Part shown: positions 8,705-16,318 of the stretch, piece by piece
Position numbering within the stretch: position 1 is the stretch's first letter
Layout of the letters: each line of letters opens with the position of its first letter
Assembly: GCA_046331625.1 (NCBI GenBank)
Contig: JAXLQL010000037.1
Location: 1-64,000, forward strand
Reading direction: 5' to 3'
DNA length: 64,000 nt
Source: JAXLQL01 sp046331625
Lineage (GTDB): Bacteria; Acidobacteriota; Terriglobia; Bryobacterales; Bryobacteraceae
Program-made: the position numbers and the translations under genes
Notes under the pieces: model-generated
What the model was told of the DNA's origin: nothing
Database searches by the model: none
What the model saw: the letters and a program-made list of their open reading frames with translations, nothing else

Positions 8705-9982
8705 CCTTCGGAATGGAAATGCAGTGGCGGTGGAATGTGGCGCTGGACGATGGCGAGTCGATGAAGGCAAGGATCATCGCCGCGCCGAGCACGCCGCGCT
8801 CCCAGTGGCGCAGCCGCGCCCTGCGAGATCAGATCGATCCCGGTAAGGAACTCACGATGCCATTGCGCCCGAGCGTTGCGGCAGCGGCAACTCGAAGGTG
8901 CGGATGCGTGTCGGGTAGACATGGGCGGACAGCGCGCTACAGCGATGTCTGCACGGCGTTGGCGAACAAGCCTTGCATCGCGATCGCAATGCTGAGCGTC
9001 AATCTGCCGGAGGCTACAGGGAAGGTAGCGGTGGCGGGCTGAAGGCTCGCCGACAGCGAAGAATGCGCGATCGAGCAGCAGGGTCAGCGCGACGATAGAG
9101 CACTGTCGGCGACGCCGCCGAGATTGTAGGTGGCGAGCCCGATGCCGAGGCCGAGACCGACAGCCCTTGCAGTGAGCATAGCAGGGAGCCATCGAAGATC
9201 AGGCGCCGCCGAGGTTGAAGAAGGCAATCCAGGAGTCCGGTAGTAGGGCCGGGAGAAGAGCTCGGAGAACGAGATCCGATCGGTGAGTAAATTCGGTTGG
9301 GAGAACGAAGGCGGCATCGCGGGCGACCTGCTGTCGGCGCGAGAGGAAGTGAGCGAAGGCGCGGCATCCTCGCGGCTTTGCGCGAGCAGGGGACTCCGGC
9401 AGCAGGACCCAGAGCACGAGCGCGAGCAGGAGCAGGCCGCCTCCGATCAGATACAGCGCGCGCCATCCGAGAGCGGGCAGCACTCGTGAGGCGATGAATC
9501 CGCCGAGCATTCCGCCGAGCGGTACGCAGAGGACAGTGAGCTTCACCGCGACCGGGCGGCGCAGCAGCGGAGCGAACTCAGCAGCCAGCGCACGCGCTCA
9601 GGACAGCTCCTCAGCCGAAGCCCGTGAAAAATCGAGCACGGCGAGTGGGACAATCGTCGAAACAAATGCGGTTGACAATGTTGCGACGGCGAATAGCGCG
9701 ATGGATGCGATGAGGGCGGGCCGGCGCCCGAAGCGGTCGCCGAAGTAGCCGATGAACGGTCCGCCCACTGCCATTCCCACCAAGCCAAGTGCGAGCACGG
9801 GAGCGAAAGCCGAACGCGGCACTTGCCAATCGGCGGCGAGCGAAGGGATGGAGAAGGCGAGAATCTGGATGTCGAATCCGTCGACGATGATCCCGGCGGC
9901 GACCAGCACGGTGAGCATCTTCTGGTAGGTGGTCCAGGGACTACCATCGGGCGCCGCCTGCGTCGACCGGCTCCGCCGTCAT
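8705..9982 (-). pseudogene. MFS aromatic-acid:H+ symporter (AAHS type), multiply frameshifted
   Basis: Fragments of one 12-TM transporter run from ATG 9982. They are GIIVDGFDIQILAFSIPSLA (TM1), GLVGMAVGGPFIGYFGDRFG then RRPALIASIALF (the MFS loop-2 signature), VPLGGMLGGFIASRVLPALG, GWRALYLIGG, LLPESP, GLGIGLATYNLGGVA and GLFANAVQTSL with HVYPTRIRT. The D..D.QI pattern in TM1 and the late HVYPT.IR segment are typical of PcaK/AAHS importers of 4-hydroxybenzoate, protocatechuate or vanillate. Frame changes occur about every 100-300 bases. The start overlaps the upstream gene's stop (ATGA at 9979-9982). The 3' end is uncertain, about 8700-8760. Confidence 0.75.
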
Positions 9983-11080
9983 GAGCCCCAAACCTTGGCT
10001 GCCACCTCGACGATGCGAGCGAGTTTCGCCCACTGCTCGTCTTCGCCGAGAATGTTGCCCTCTTCGGTGCTAGAAAATCCGCACTGAGGGCTGAGGCACA
10101 ACTGGTCGAGCGCTACGTAGCGGGAAACTTGCTCGATCGGCGTTCGAGATCCTCCTGTTTCGACGCCCTGTCTTCGAGGTGACCAAGCCGAGCACCACCA
10201 TCTTGCCTTCCAGGCACGAAGCGGAGCGGCTCACGCAGCCTCGGCGCGCTCGGTGTCGAACTCCATGAAGTATCCGTCGACACCAATTTGATTGAAGAGC
10301 AACTCGGCGACGGGCTCATAGCCGCCTGTGCAGTCAACTCGAACAGGAAGTTTCACGCACGGCACAGGTGCATGGTATAGTCAGTCATGTCCGGCGGGCA
10401 GCTCGAGATGGCTGCTGTTGTTGATCATCGAGGCATAGATGGCCGGAGTTTTCAGGATCGTCACCGCGCTCGGCGAGCAGCCAGCGCTGGTCGGCATCGC
10501 AGAGGTACGCAGGAGTTCTTTTCGTCAGGCTGCAGGTAGCGGCAGCCAGAGGCGCTTGAGCGCGATTGACTGCATCGCTGAGCATGCGCGAGATCGCTGT
10601 AGAAGGCGTCCATCTCGGGATAGATGGCGGGCGAGATCGCCCTGGCTTGTGCCACGGAAATGCAGCACGCTCGGCGACAGGATGGTCATCTTGGGGCAGG
10701 CTCTGGTGTGATCGCGAAGGAACTCGAAATGCGGATCCATCGGGTGCGATGAGTGGCGATCTTCAGTGACGCGAGTCCCTTGCTGATAGGTTGCAGGCCG
10801 CGCTGAAGGCGATGCCGTGGTCGCGATGAAAAGATTCGGCCACCCATCGAGCCGCTTCGAGAAAATCGTAGTGCCACATGGCGCGGCGCAGTTCGCCGTC
10901 GGTTGCGCTTTGGAGGCCGATGGAGGCTTGCTTGGCGATCAGGCGCTCGATGGCGTCTACGGCGATCAACTCGCGGCGCACTTCGTCCTGCCGCGCTCGC
11001 GGCGAGCTCGCCTTGCTTGACATCGGCGGGGCGCAGCGGGCTTCGTATGGTCGGCACGGAATGGAAGTGGTGCGCTTCAT
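9979..11080 (-). pseudogene. Cobalamin-independent methionine synthase (MetE C-domain) family protein, multiply frameshifted
   Basis: Recognisable in order across frames are IGLQSATDGELRRAMWHYDF near the N-terminus, PKMTILSPSVLHFRG, YPEMDAFYSDLAHA, GCRYLQPDE, AELLFNQIGVD-type sequence with YFMEFDTERA-type sequence, and LCLSPQCGFSSTEEGN then EDEQWAKLARIVEVAAKVWG before the stop at 9979. This is the PF01717 fold, a Zn-dependent methyltransferase domain using a methyl-folate or other methyl donor. The intact length would be about 367 residues, the standalone short form rather than full MetE. It is coupled by ATGA overlaps to the thiolase (11077-11080) and the transporter. In an aromatic operon it may handle methoxyl methyl groups, which is an inference. 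Confidence 0.75.
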
Positions 11081-12273
11081 ACGCACCGTTCGAGAATCAT
11101 GGCGATGCCTTGTCCGACGCCAATGCACATGGTACAACGCGTGGCGAGCGCCCGTGCGTTGGGAAGCGGCGGACAGCAAGTTTCCGAGGAGGCGCACCGC
11201 TCGCGCCGAGAGATGGCCGAGCGCGTGAAACCGGTCGGGATTGGCGTGGGCTGCGTCATCGCCGAGAAGGCCGAGCGCGCGCGCGCAGCAACGGCGAGGC
11301 GCGCGGCGAAGGCTTCGTTGAGTTCGATGGCGTCGATCTGCGAGATGGCGAGTCCGGTGCGCGCGAGCAGCTTTTGCACAGCGGGCACGGGTCCGATGCC
11401 CATGATGCGTGGCGCGACTCCCGCTACAGCGCTCGCGACGATGCGTGCACGCGGGGTCAAGCCGTAGCGGGCCGCAGCGGCTTCGCCTGCGAGCAGGAGC
11501 GCGGCTGCGCCGTCATTGATGCCGGACGCGTTACCCGCCGTGACGCAGCCTCCGGGCCGGACGACGGGCCTCAGTGCGGCTAGAGCTTCGAGTGTGGTAT
11601 CGGGACGAGGATGCTCGTCGCGCTCTACTGAAGGCTTCTTCGAAATGGGTACAGGTACGATTTCTTCGGCAAGGAACCCGGCGCGCGCGGCGGCATCAGC
11701 GCGTTGTTGGCTGCGGAATGCGAACGCGTCTTGATCGACACGAGCGATGCCGTGTTCGGCGGCGACGTTCTCGGCGGTCTCGGCCATCGAGTCGACGCCG
11801 TAGCGCTCCTTCATTTGCGGATTGATGAAGCGCCATCCGAGCGTGCTGTCTTCGAGCTTCTGCGTACGGGACCAAGCCGTGTCGGCCTTGGCGAGCACCA
11901 GCGGCGCACGCGACATGCTCTCGACGCCGGCGGCGATGGCGACTTCGATGTCACCCGACACGATGGCGCGCGCAGCCGTTGCGGCTGCGTCGAGGCTCGA
12001 GCCGCATAGGCGGTTGATGGTGGCTCCAGGAACGCTTTCGGGCAAGCCAGCCAGCAGGAGCGCCATTCGGGCGACGTTGCGATTGTCTTCGCCGGCTTGG
12101 TTGGCGCAGCCGAGAATGACGTCGTCGACAGCAGCGGGGTCGAGTTTCGGACTGCGGTCCAGGAGCGCGCGCAGGGTCAACGCGGCGAGATCATCGGGGC
12201 GAACGGAAGCGAGTGCCCCGCCGAAGCGGCCGAAGGGTGTGCGGATGGCGTCGCAAACGAAGGCGGATCGCAT
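11077..12273 (-). CDS. pcaF: Beta-ketoadipyl-CoA / acetyl-CoA thiolase with a scrambled C-terminal segment
   Basis: 398 residues, normal thiolase length, starting at MRSAFVCDAIRTPFGRFGG. The nucleophile motif NRLCGSSLD (Cys about 90), FRSQQRADAA, GNASGINDGAAALLLA and IELNEAFAA are intact, and so is the distal Cys motif CTMCIGVGQG. Between them (about 11150-11260) the frame slips. The expected GGAIALGHPLGASGA with the catalytic His reads instead as unrelated residues, while the neighbouring frame still shows NPDRFHALGHLSARAVRLLG. Two or more compensating indels therefore remove the catalytic His in the conceptual protein. In the pathway it would cleave beta-ketoadipyl-CoA to succinyl-CoA and acetyl-CoA. 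A TATCCT box lies 6 bases before the start. It is divergent from pcaH. Confidence 0.75.
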   Translation of the reverse strand: MRSAFVCDAIRTPFGRFGGALASVRPDDLAALTLRALLDRSPKLDPAAVDDVILGCANQAGEDNRNVARMALLLAGLPESVPGATINRLCGSSLDAAATAARAIVSGDIEVAIAAGVESMSRAPLVLAKADTAWSRTQKLEDSTLGWRFINPQMKERYGVDSMAETAENVAAEHGIARVDQDAFAFRSQQRADAAARAGFLAEEIVPVPISKKPSVERDEHPRPDTTLEALAALRPVVRPGGCVTAGNASGINDGAAALLLAGEAAAARYGLTPRARIVASAVAGVAPRIMGIGPVPAVQKLLARTGLAISQIDAIELNEAFAARLAVAARARSAFSAMTQPTPIPTGFTRSAISRRERCASSETCCPPLPNARALATRCTMCIGVGQGIAMILERCV

Positions 12274-12279
12274 CACTGT

Positions 12280-12285
12280 AGGATA
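12280..12285 (-). promoter_or_regulatory. -10-like box of the thiolase gene, leaderless type
   Basis: On the minus strand TATCCT ends 6 bases before ATG 12273, with no ribosome-binding sequence between. Confidence 0.4.
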
Positions 12286-12306
12286 AGCGCCGCATCGCTC
12301 GCCGCC

Positions 12307-12335
12307 AGTGTGGGATGATTTTCTGGACCCACACT
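12307..12335. promoter_or_regulatory. Inverted repeat in the pcaF/pcaH divergent gap (candidate operator)
   Basis: AGTGTGGG (12307-12314) and CCCACACT (12328-12335) form a perfect 8-base inverted repeat with a 13-base AT-richer spacer. It ends 4 bases before the pcaH start and lies 34 bases from the thiolase start. Its place between the two divergent arms suits a pathway-specific regulator site. A 5' hairpin in the pcaH message is the alternative. Confidence 0.45.
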
Positions 12336-12339
12336 TGTT

Positions 12340-13044
12340 ATGAGAGAGTACCCGAGACCGAAGCCCGGCACGCAGCCCCCGTACTTGCACGAGGCGTACA
12401 AGTCGACGCGCCTCCGCGCGCCCAAGGAACCGCTCATCGCGCTGCCATATGGTCCGAGCGAATTGACGGGACCGATGTTCGGGCATCACCCGCTCGGCGA
12501 GACCGACAACGATCTGACACGGCAGTGCGCCGGAGAACCGCAAGGCGAGCGGATCATTGTGGCGGGCCGCGTGGCGGATGAAGATGGCCGCGGCGTGCCG
12601 AACGCGCTTGTCGAGATCTGGCAGGCGAACGCGGCGGGGCGGTATCGGCATTCGCGCGATAATCATCCGGCGCCGATGGATCCGAATTTTCTGGGCGCGG
12701 GCCGCATGTTGACGGACGCGCAGGGGAACTATCGCTTCGTGACAATCAAGCCGGGCGCGTATCCGTGGCGCAATCATGACAACGCATGGCGGCCAGCGCA
12801 CATCCACTTTTCCCTTTTCGGCGATGCGCTGATCACGCGGCTGGTGACGCAGATGTACTTTCCGGGCGATCCCCTGATTCCACTCGATCCAGTGTTGGGC
12901 GGGATCCCGGATGCGGCGGCGCGAGAACGGCTGGTGTCGTCATTCGATCTTTCGCTGACCGAGCCCGAGTGGGCGTTGGGTTACCGGTTTGACATCGTGC
13001 TGCGGGGCCGCAAGTCCACACCGTTCGAGGAGAGTGCGCGATGA
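12340..13044 (+). CDS. pcaH: Protocatechuate 3,4-dioxygenase beta subunit
   Basis: 234 residues. It is the iron-bearing subunit of the intradiol dioxygenase that opens protocatechuate to 3-carboxy-cis,cis-muconate. The family's non-haem Fe(III) ligands are visible: Tyr in AAGRYRHSRD (about 105), Tyr in YPWRNHDNAWRPAHIHFSLF (about 148) and both His of that motif. The PNALVEIWQAN strand is also typical, and the length matches known beta subunits. It is the first gene of the nine-gene plus-strand operon and overlaps pcaG by an ATGA. An inverted repeat sits just upstream. Confidence 0.95.
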   Translation: MREYPRPKPGTQPPYLHEAYKSTRLRAPKEPLIALPYGPSELTGPMFGHHPLGETDNDLTRQCAGEPQGERIIVAGRVADEDGRGVPNALVEIWQANAAGRYRHSRDNHPAPMDPNFLGAGRMLTDAQGNYRFVTIKPGAYPWRNHDNAWRPAHIHFSLFGDALITRLVTQMYFPGDPLIPLDPVLGGIPDAAARERLVSSFDLSLTEPEWALGYRFDIVLRGRKSTPFEESAR

Positions 13045-13544
13045 GCTTCATTCCGAGTGGGTCGCAGACGGTGGGTCCGTTCTTCAACTTCGGGCTGACG
13101 ACGGATGCGCGGTTGGGCCGGATCGAAGGAGAGGGCGAACGGATTCGCGTGGAGTTCCATGTGACCGACGGCGAGGGGAGTCCGACGCCGGGTGATTCGA
13201 TGGTCGAGTTGTGGCAGGCAGATGGTGCGGGCCAGTATGGACCTCACGGATTCGCGCGATTGGAAACAGACCCTGAGGGCAAGTGCATGTTCGAGACGAT
13301 TCGCCCGGGGCGTGTAGGGGATGCAGCGCAACATATCAACGTGATCGTGTTCGCGCGCGGCCTATTGAAGCACCTGCACACGCGGCTCTATTTCGAAGGT
13401 GAGCCTTTGAATGCCACCGATGCTGTGCTGAATTCGGTGCCCGCAGCGCGACGGTCAACTCTGGTGGCGACTCTCGTGGATGGGGTCTGGCGCATGCCGA
13501 TCCGGCTGCAGGGCGATGGGGAGACGGTGTTCTTCGACGTGTAG
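13041..13544 (+). CDS. pcaG: Protocatechuate 3,4-dioxygenase alpha subunit
   Basis: A 167-residue partner of PcaH. It has the intradiol dioxygenase core (PSGSQTVGPFFNFGL at the start, then DSMVELWQADGAGQYGP and AQHINVIVFARGLLKHLHTR) but, as expected for the alpha subunit, lacks the full set of iron ligands. The length is slightly short of proteobacterial forms (about 200). The start overlaps the pcaH stop (ATGA at 13041-13044), so the two subunits are translationally coupled in 1:1 fashion. pcaB follows after 2 bases. Confidence 0.93.
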   Translation: MSFIPSGSQTVGPFFNFGLTTDARLGRIEGEGERIRVEFHVTDGEGSPTPGDSMVELWQADGAGQYGPHGFARLETDPEGKCMFETIRPGRVGDAAQHINVIVFARGLLKHLHTRLYFEGEPLNATDAVLNSVPAARRSTLVATLVDGVWRMPIRLQGDGETVFFDV

Positions 13545-13546
13545 GC

Positions 13547-14713
13547 ATGCACATGCGATTGGTAGAAACATTGGCTGCGCCGGAACGAATCGCTGAAGTC
13601 TTCTCGGACGAAAGCGTGCTTCGGGCGATGCTCGATTTCGAAGTGGCGCTGGGGCGTGCGTGTGCGCGATGCGGGGTAATCCCGAAAGCCGCGGCGAAGA
13701 AGATCGCAGCGGCAGCAAAGGGCGGGCGATTCGATGGTGCACAGATGGCGGCGCTCGGATTTCGTGCGGGAACGCCCGTGATCCCGCTGGTGGGAATGCT
13801 GGCCGATGCGGGCGCGGGCGAGCACGTGCATCGTGGGGCGACGAGCCAGGACGTGATGGATACCGCGGTGGTGCTGTTGCTGCGGAGATGCCTCGATATC
13901 TTCGCGGTGGATCATGCGCGGTTGCGGCGCGCGCTGGCGAAGCTGTCGCAAAAGCATTCGGGAACCGTGATGCTGAGCCGAACCCTGCTGCAGCCGGCTA
14001 CACCGATCACGTTCGGATTCAAGGCGGCGGGATGGTACGCGGCGGAGGAGCGCGGATGGGGGCGAGTAACGGCGAGCGCGCGGGATGGGTTGGTGCTGCA
14101 GTTCGGCGGAGCATCGGGAACGCTCGCTTCGCTGGGCGATCGCCGAGGGGCCGTGGCCGAAGCGTTGGCGCAGGAGTTGGGGCTCGTGTGTCCGGATGCG
14201 GCGTGGCATGCGCATCGTGACCGGCTGGGGGCGCTACTCGGCTCGGTTGCGGTGTACGTGGCAACACTGGGCAAGATCGCGCTCGACGTTGCGCTGCTGA
14301 TGCAGTGGGAAGTGGGCGAGGCGGCGGAACCGCGCGCCGACGGCCGCGGAGGTTCGTCAGCGATGCCGCACAAGAGGAATCCGGCAGGGTGCATGTTGAC
14401 GATCGCGGCGGCGCGCCGCACGCCGGGCTTGGTTGCGAATTTCCTCAACGGGATGATTCAAGAGCATGAGCGCGCGGTGGGGGGATGGCAAGCGGAGTGG
14501 TCCGGTGTGGAGGGCGTGATGAAGGCGTGCGGCGTGGCGCTGGAGTCGATGGTGGAAGTGGCCGAGGGGCTAGAAGTGAATGCGGCGAAGATGCGCGCGA
14601 ACGTGGATGCTTGCAGCGCGGTGTTGCATGAGCGTGTGCCACTGACGCTTGACGAGTGCGTGAAAGCAGCGGAGACGTTTCGACGCCGGCTGCTCGGAAA
14701 GGAAGGCGAGTAG
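13547..14713 (+). CDS. pcaB: 3-carboxy-cis,cis-muconate cycloisomerase
   Basis: A 388-residue member of the fumarase/aspartase superfamily that lactonises carboxymuconate to 4-carboxymuconolactone. The superfamily signature GGSSAMPHKRNPAGC (about 265-280) carries the catalytic loop, and GATSQDVMDTAVVL (about 100) is the second conserved region. It is somewhat shorter than the roughly 450-residue pseudomonad enzyme and lacks its C-terminal extension. It lies between pcaG and the pcaD-pcaC fusion with 1-2 base gaps, so the gene order follows the reaction order. Confidence 0.93.
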   Translation: MHMRLVETLAAPERIAEVFSDESVLRAMLDFEVALGRACARCGVIPKAAAKKIAAAAKGGRFDGAQMAALGFRAGTPVIPLVGMLADAGAGEHVHRGATSQDVMDTAVVLLLRRCLDIFAVDHARLRRALAKLSQKHSGTVMLSRTLLQPATPITFGFKAAGWYAAEERGWGRVTASARDGLVLQFGGASGTLASLGDRRGAVAEALAQELGLVCPDAAWHAHRDRLGALLGSVAVYVATLGKIALDVALLMQWEVGEAAEPRADGRGGSSAMPHKRNPAGCMLTIAAARRTPGLVANFLNGMIQEHERAVGGWQAEWSGVEGVMKACGVALESMVEVAEGLEVNAAKMRANVDACSAVLHERVPLTLDECVKAAETFRRRLLGKEGE

Positions 14714-14714
14714 C

Positions 14715-15863
14715 ATGCCGTTTGCGAGATCGCAGGGATGCCGGATCTACTATCGCGTGGACGGGCACGCCGCATTGCCGTTGCTCGTGATGGTGCATTC
14801 GCTCGGCGCCGATCACGGCATGTGGGACGCGCAGGCGGCGGCGCTGGCACCGCATTTTCGCGTGCTGCGTCTGGACTTGCGTGGGCACGGCGCTTCCGAC
14901 ACGACGCCGGGCGAGTACACGGTGGGACAACTCGCCAGTGACGTGCTCGCCGTGGTGGATGCAGTAACACCCGGCGGGCGGTTCGCGTTTTGCGGACTGT
15001 CGCTCGGCGGGATGATCGGGCAATGGCTGGCTGCAAAGACGGACCGCATCACTCGGCTCGTGCTCGCCAACACGTCTCCGCAGATGGCGGATCCGAGCAT
15101 CTTCGATGCGCGGAGAAAGCTGGTAGCCGAGCAAGGCATGGCTGCGATCGAGGCTGCGGTGATGCAGCGGTTCTTCACTACGCGGACGCTCGAGGCGAAA
15201 GATCCCGGCGCCGAGTCCGTGCGCGCGGTGTTGCTTGCAACCGATCCGGCCGGCTATGCGGCGTGTTGTTCGGCGGTGCGGGACATGAGGCACGTGGCGA
15301 TGATCTCCGAGATCCGAGTACCCACGCTCGTGATCACGGGTACGCAAGATGCGTCGACGCCTTGGCAAGGACACGGCGATCTGCTCGTGTCAACGATTCC
15401 GGCGGCACGACCGGTGCTGCTCGACGCGGCTCATCTTTCGAACATCGAACGGCCGGCGGGGTTCAATCGCGCGCTATTCGACTTTCTGCTCGACGCTCCG
15501 GCTGATGCGCTTGCTGCTGGGTTCGCGGTTCGGAGATGGATGCTTGGCGATGCGCATGTGGATCGCTCGATGGCCAACGCGACGGAGTGGACGCGCTCGT
15601 TTCAGGAGTTGATCACGAGGTACGCCTGGGGCGCGGTGTGGACGCGGCCGGGTTTGGATCCACGAACGCGGCGGCTGCTGGTGCTGGCGACGACCGCGGC
15701 CATGGGCCGCTGGGAAGAGTTCCGGCTGCATGTGAGAACGGGGCTGGCTGCTGAACTCGAGTTAGCGGATGTGGAAGAGGTGTTGCTGCAAGCTGCGATC
15801 TACGCCGGTGTGCCGGCGGCGAACACCGGTTTCCAGGCGGTGCTGGAGGAAATGGGGAAATGA
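14715..15863 (+). CDS. Fused 3-oxoadipate enol-lactonase / 4-carboxymuconolactone decarboxylase (PcaL type)
   Basis: 382 residues with two enzymes in one chain. Residues 1-255 are an alpha/beta hydrolase with oxyanion-loop MVHSLGADHGMW, nucleophile elbow FCGLSLGGMIGQW (Ser about 94), Asp in GTQDASTPW and His near DAAHLSNIE, matching PcaD. Residues about 265-382 are a carboxymuconolactone decarboxylase (RRLLVLATTAAMGRWEEFRL, then EVLLQAAIYAGVPAANTGF), matching PcaC. The fusion runs D then C, as in actinobacterial PcaL. It overlaps the next gene by ATGA. It converts carboxymuconolactone to beta-ketoadipate in two successive steps. Confidence 0.92.
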   Translation: MPFARSQGCRIYYRVDGHAALPLLVMVHSLGADHGMWDAQAAALAPHFRVLRLDLRGHGASDTTPGEYTVGQLASDVLAVVDAVTPGGRFAFCGLSLGGMIGQWLAAKTDRITRLVLANTSPQMADPSIFDARRKLVAEQGMAAIEAAVMQRFFTTRTLEAKDPGAESVRAVLLATDPAGYAACCSAVRDMRHVAMISEIRVPTLVITGTQDASTPWQGHGDLLVSTIPAARPVLLDAAHLSNIERPAGFNRALFDFLLDAPADALAAGFAVRRWMLGDAHVDRSMANATEWTRSFQELITRYAWGAVWTRPGLDPRTRRLLVLATTAAMGRWEEFRLHVRTGLAAELELADVEEVLLQAAIYAGVPAANTGFQAVLEEMGK

Positions 15864-16318
15864 CGCCGCGACTCGAATTTGTTTTCTCGGCCGAGGTAGA
15901 ACTGGGCGCTCCGCAGGAAGTGGGTCACATCCAATCAGGCGTGGATCGCCGGGTGATTCCCATCACCGGCGGACGTTTCCAGGGGCCAGCGCTCGAAGGC
16001 CGCGTACTGGCAGGCGGCGCGGACTGGCAAGTGGTTTTGCCCGATGGCACGGCTGAGCTGGATGCGCGGTACACGCTCGAGACGAAAACAGGATCGCTCA
16101 TTTGTGTTTACAACCGCGGTTTGCGCACTGGGCCGCCCGAGGTGCTGGCGCGGCTGCGGGCAGGTGTGGCCGTGGACGCATCGAGCTACTACTTTCGCGC
16201 GACGCCGCGGTTCGAGACGGCGGATCCGAAACTGAGATGGCTCGAGCGGTCGATCTTCGTCGCCTCTGGCGAGCGGCTGGCTTCGCGCGTGAAGCTCGAT
16301 TTCTGGCGGGTTGGTTGA
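15860..16318 (+). CDS. DUF3237 family protein
   Basis: A 152-residue cytoplasmic protein with the DUF3237 pattern: an N-terminal FVFSAEVELGAPQEVG, then the central RRVIPITGGRFQGPALEGRV, GGADWQVVLPDGTAELDARY, and the C-terminal YYFRATPRFET then LRWLERSIFVASGER. The family forms a beta-barrel of unknown function and is often found with aromatic or lipid degradation genes. Here it is locked between pcaDC and the CoA ligase by an ATGA overlap on one side and zero spacing on the other, so it most likely works in this pathway. Its function is not established. Confidence 0.85.
   Translation: MTPRLEFVFSAEVELGAPQEVGHIQSGVDRRVIPITGGRFQGPALEGRVLAGGADWQVVLPDGTAELDARYTLETKTGSLICVYNRGLRTGPPEVLARLRAGVAVDASSYYFRATPRFETADPKLRWLERSIFVASGERLASRVKLDFWRVG

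Noticed and set aside
12274..12807. N-terminal extension of the thiolase frame to 12807
   Set aside because: It overlaps pcaH on the other strand. Known thiolases begin at the MRSAFVCDAIRTP-type start.
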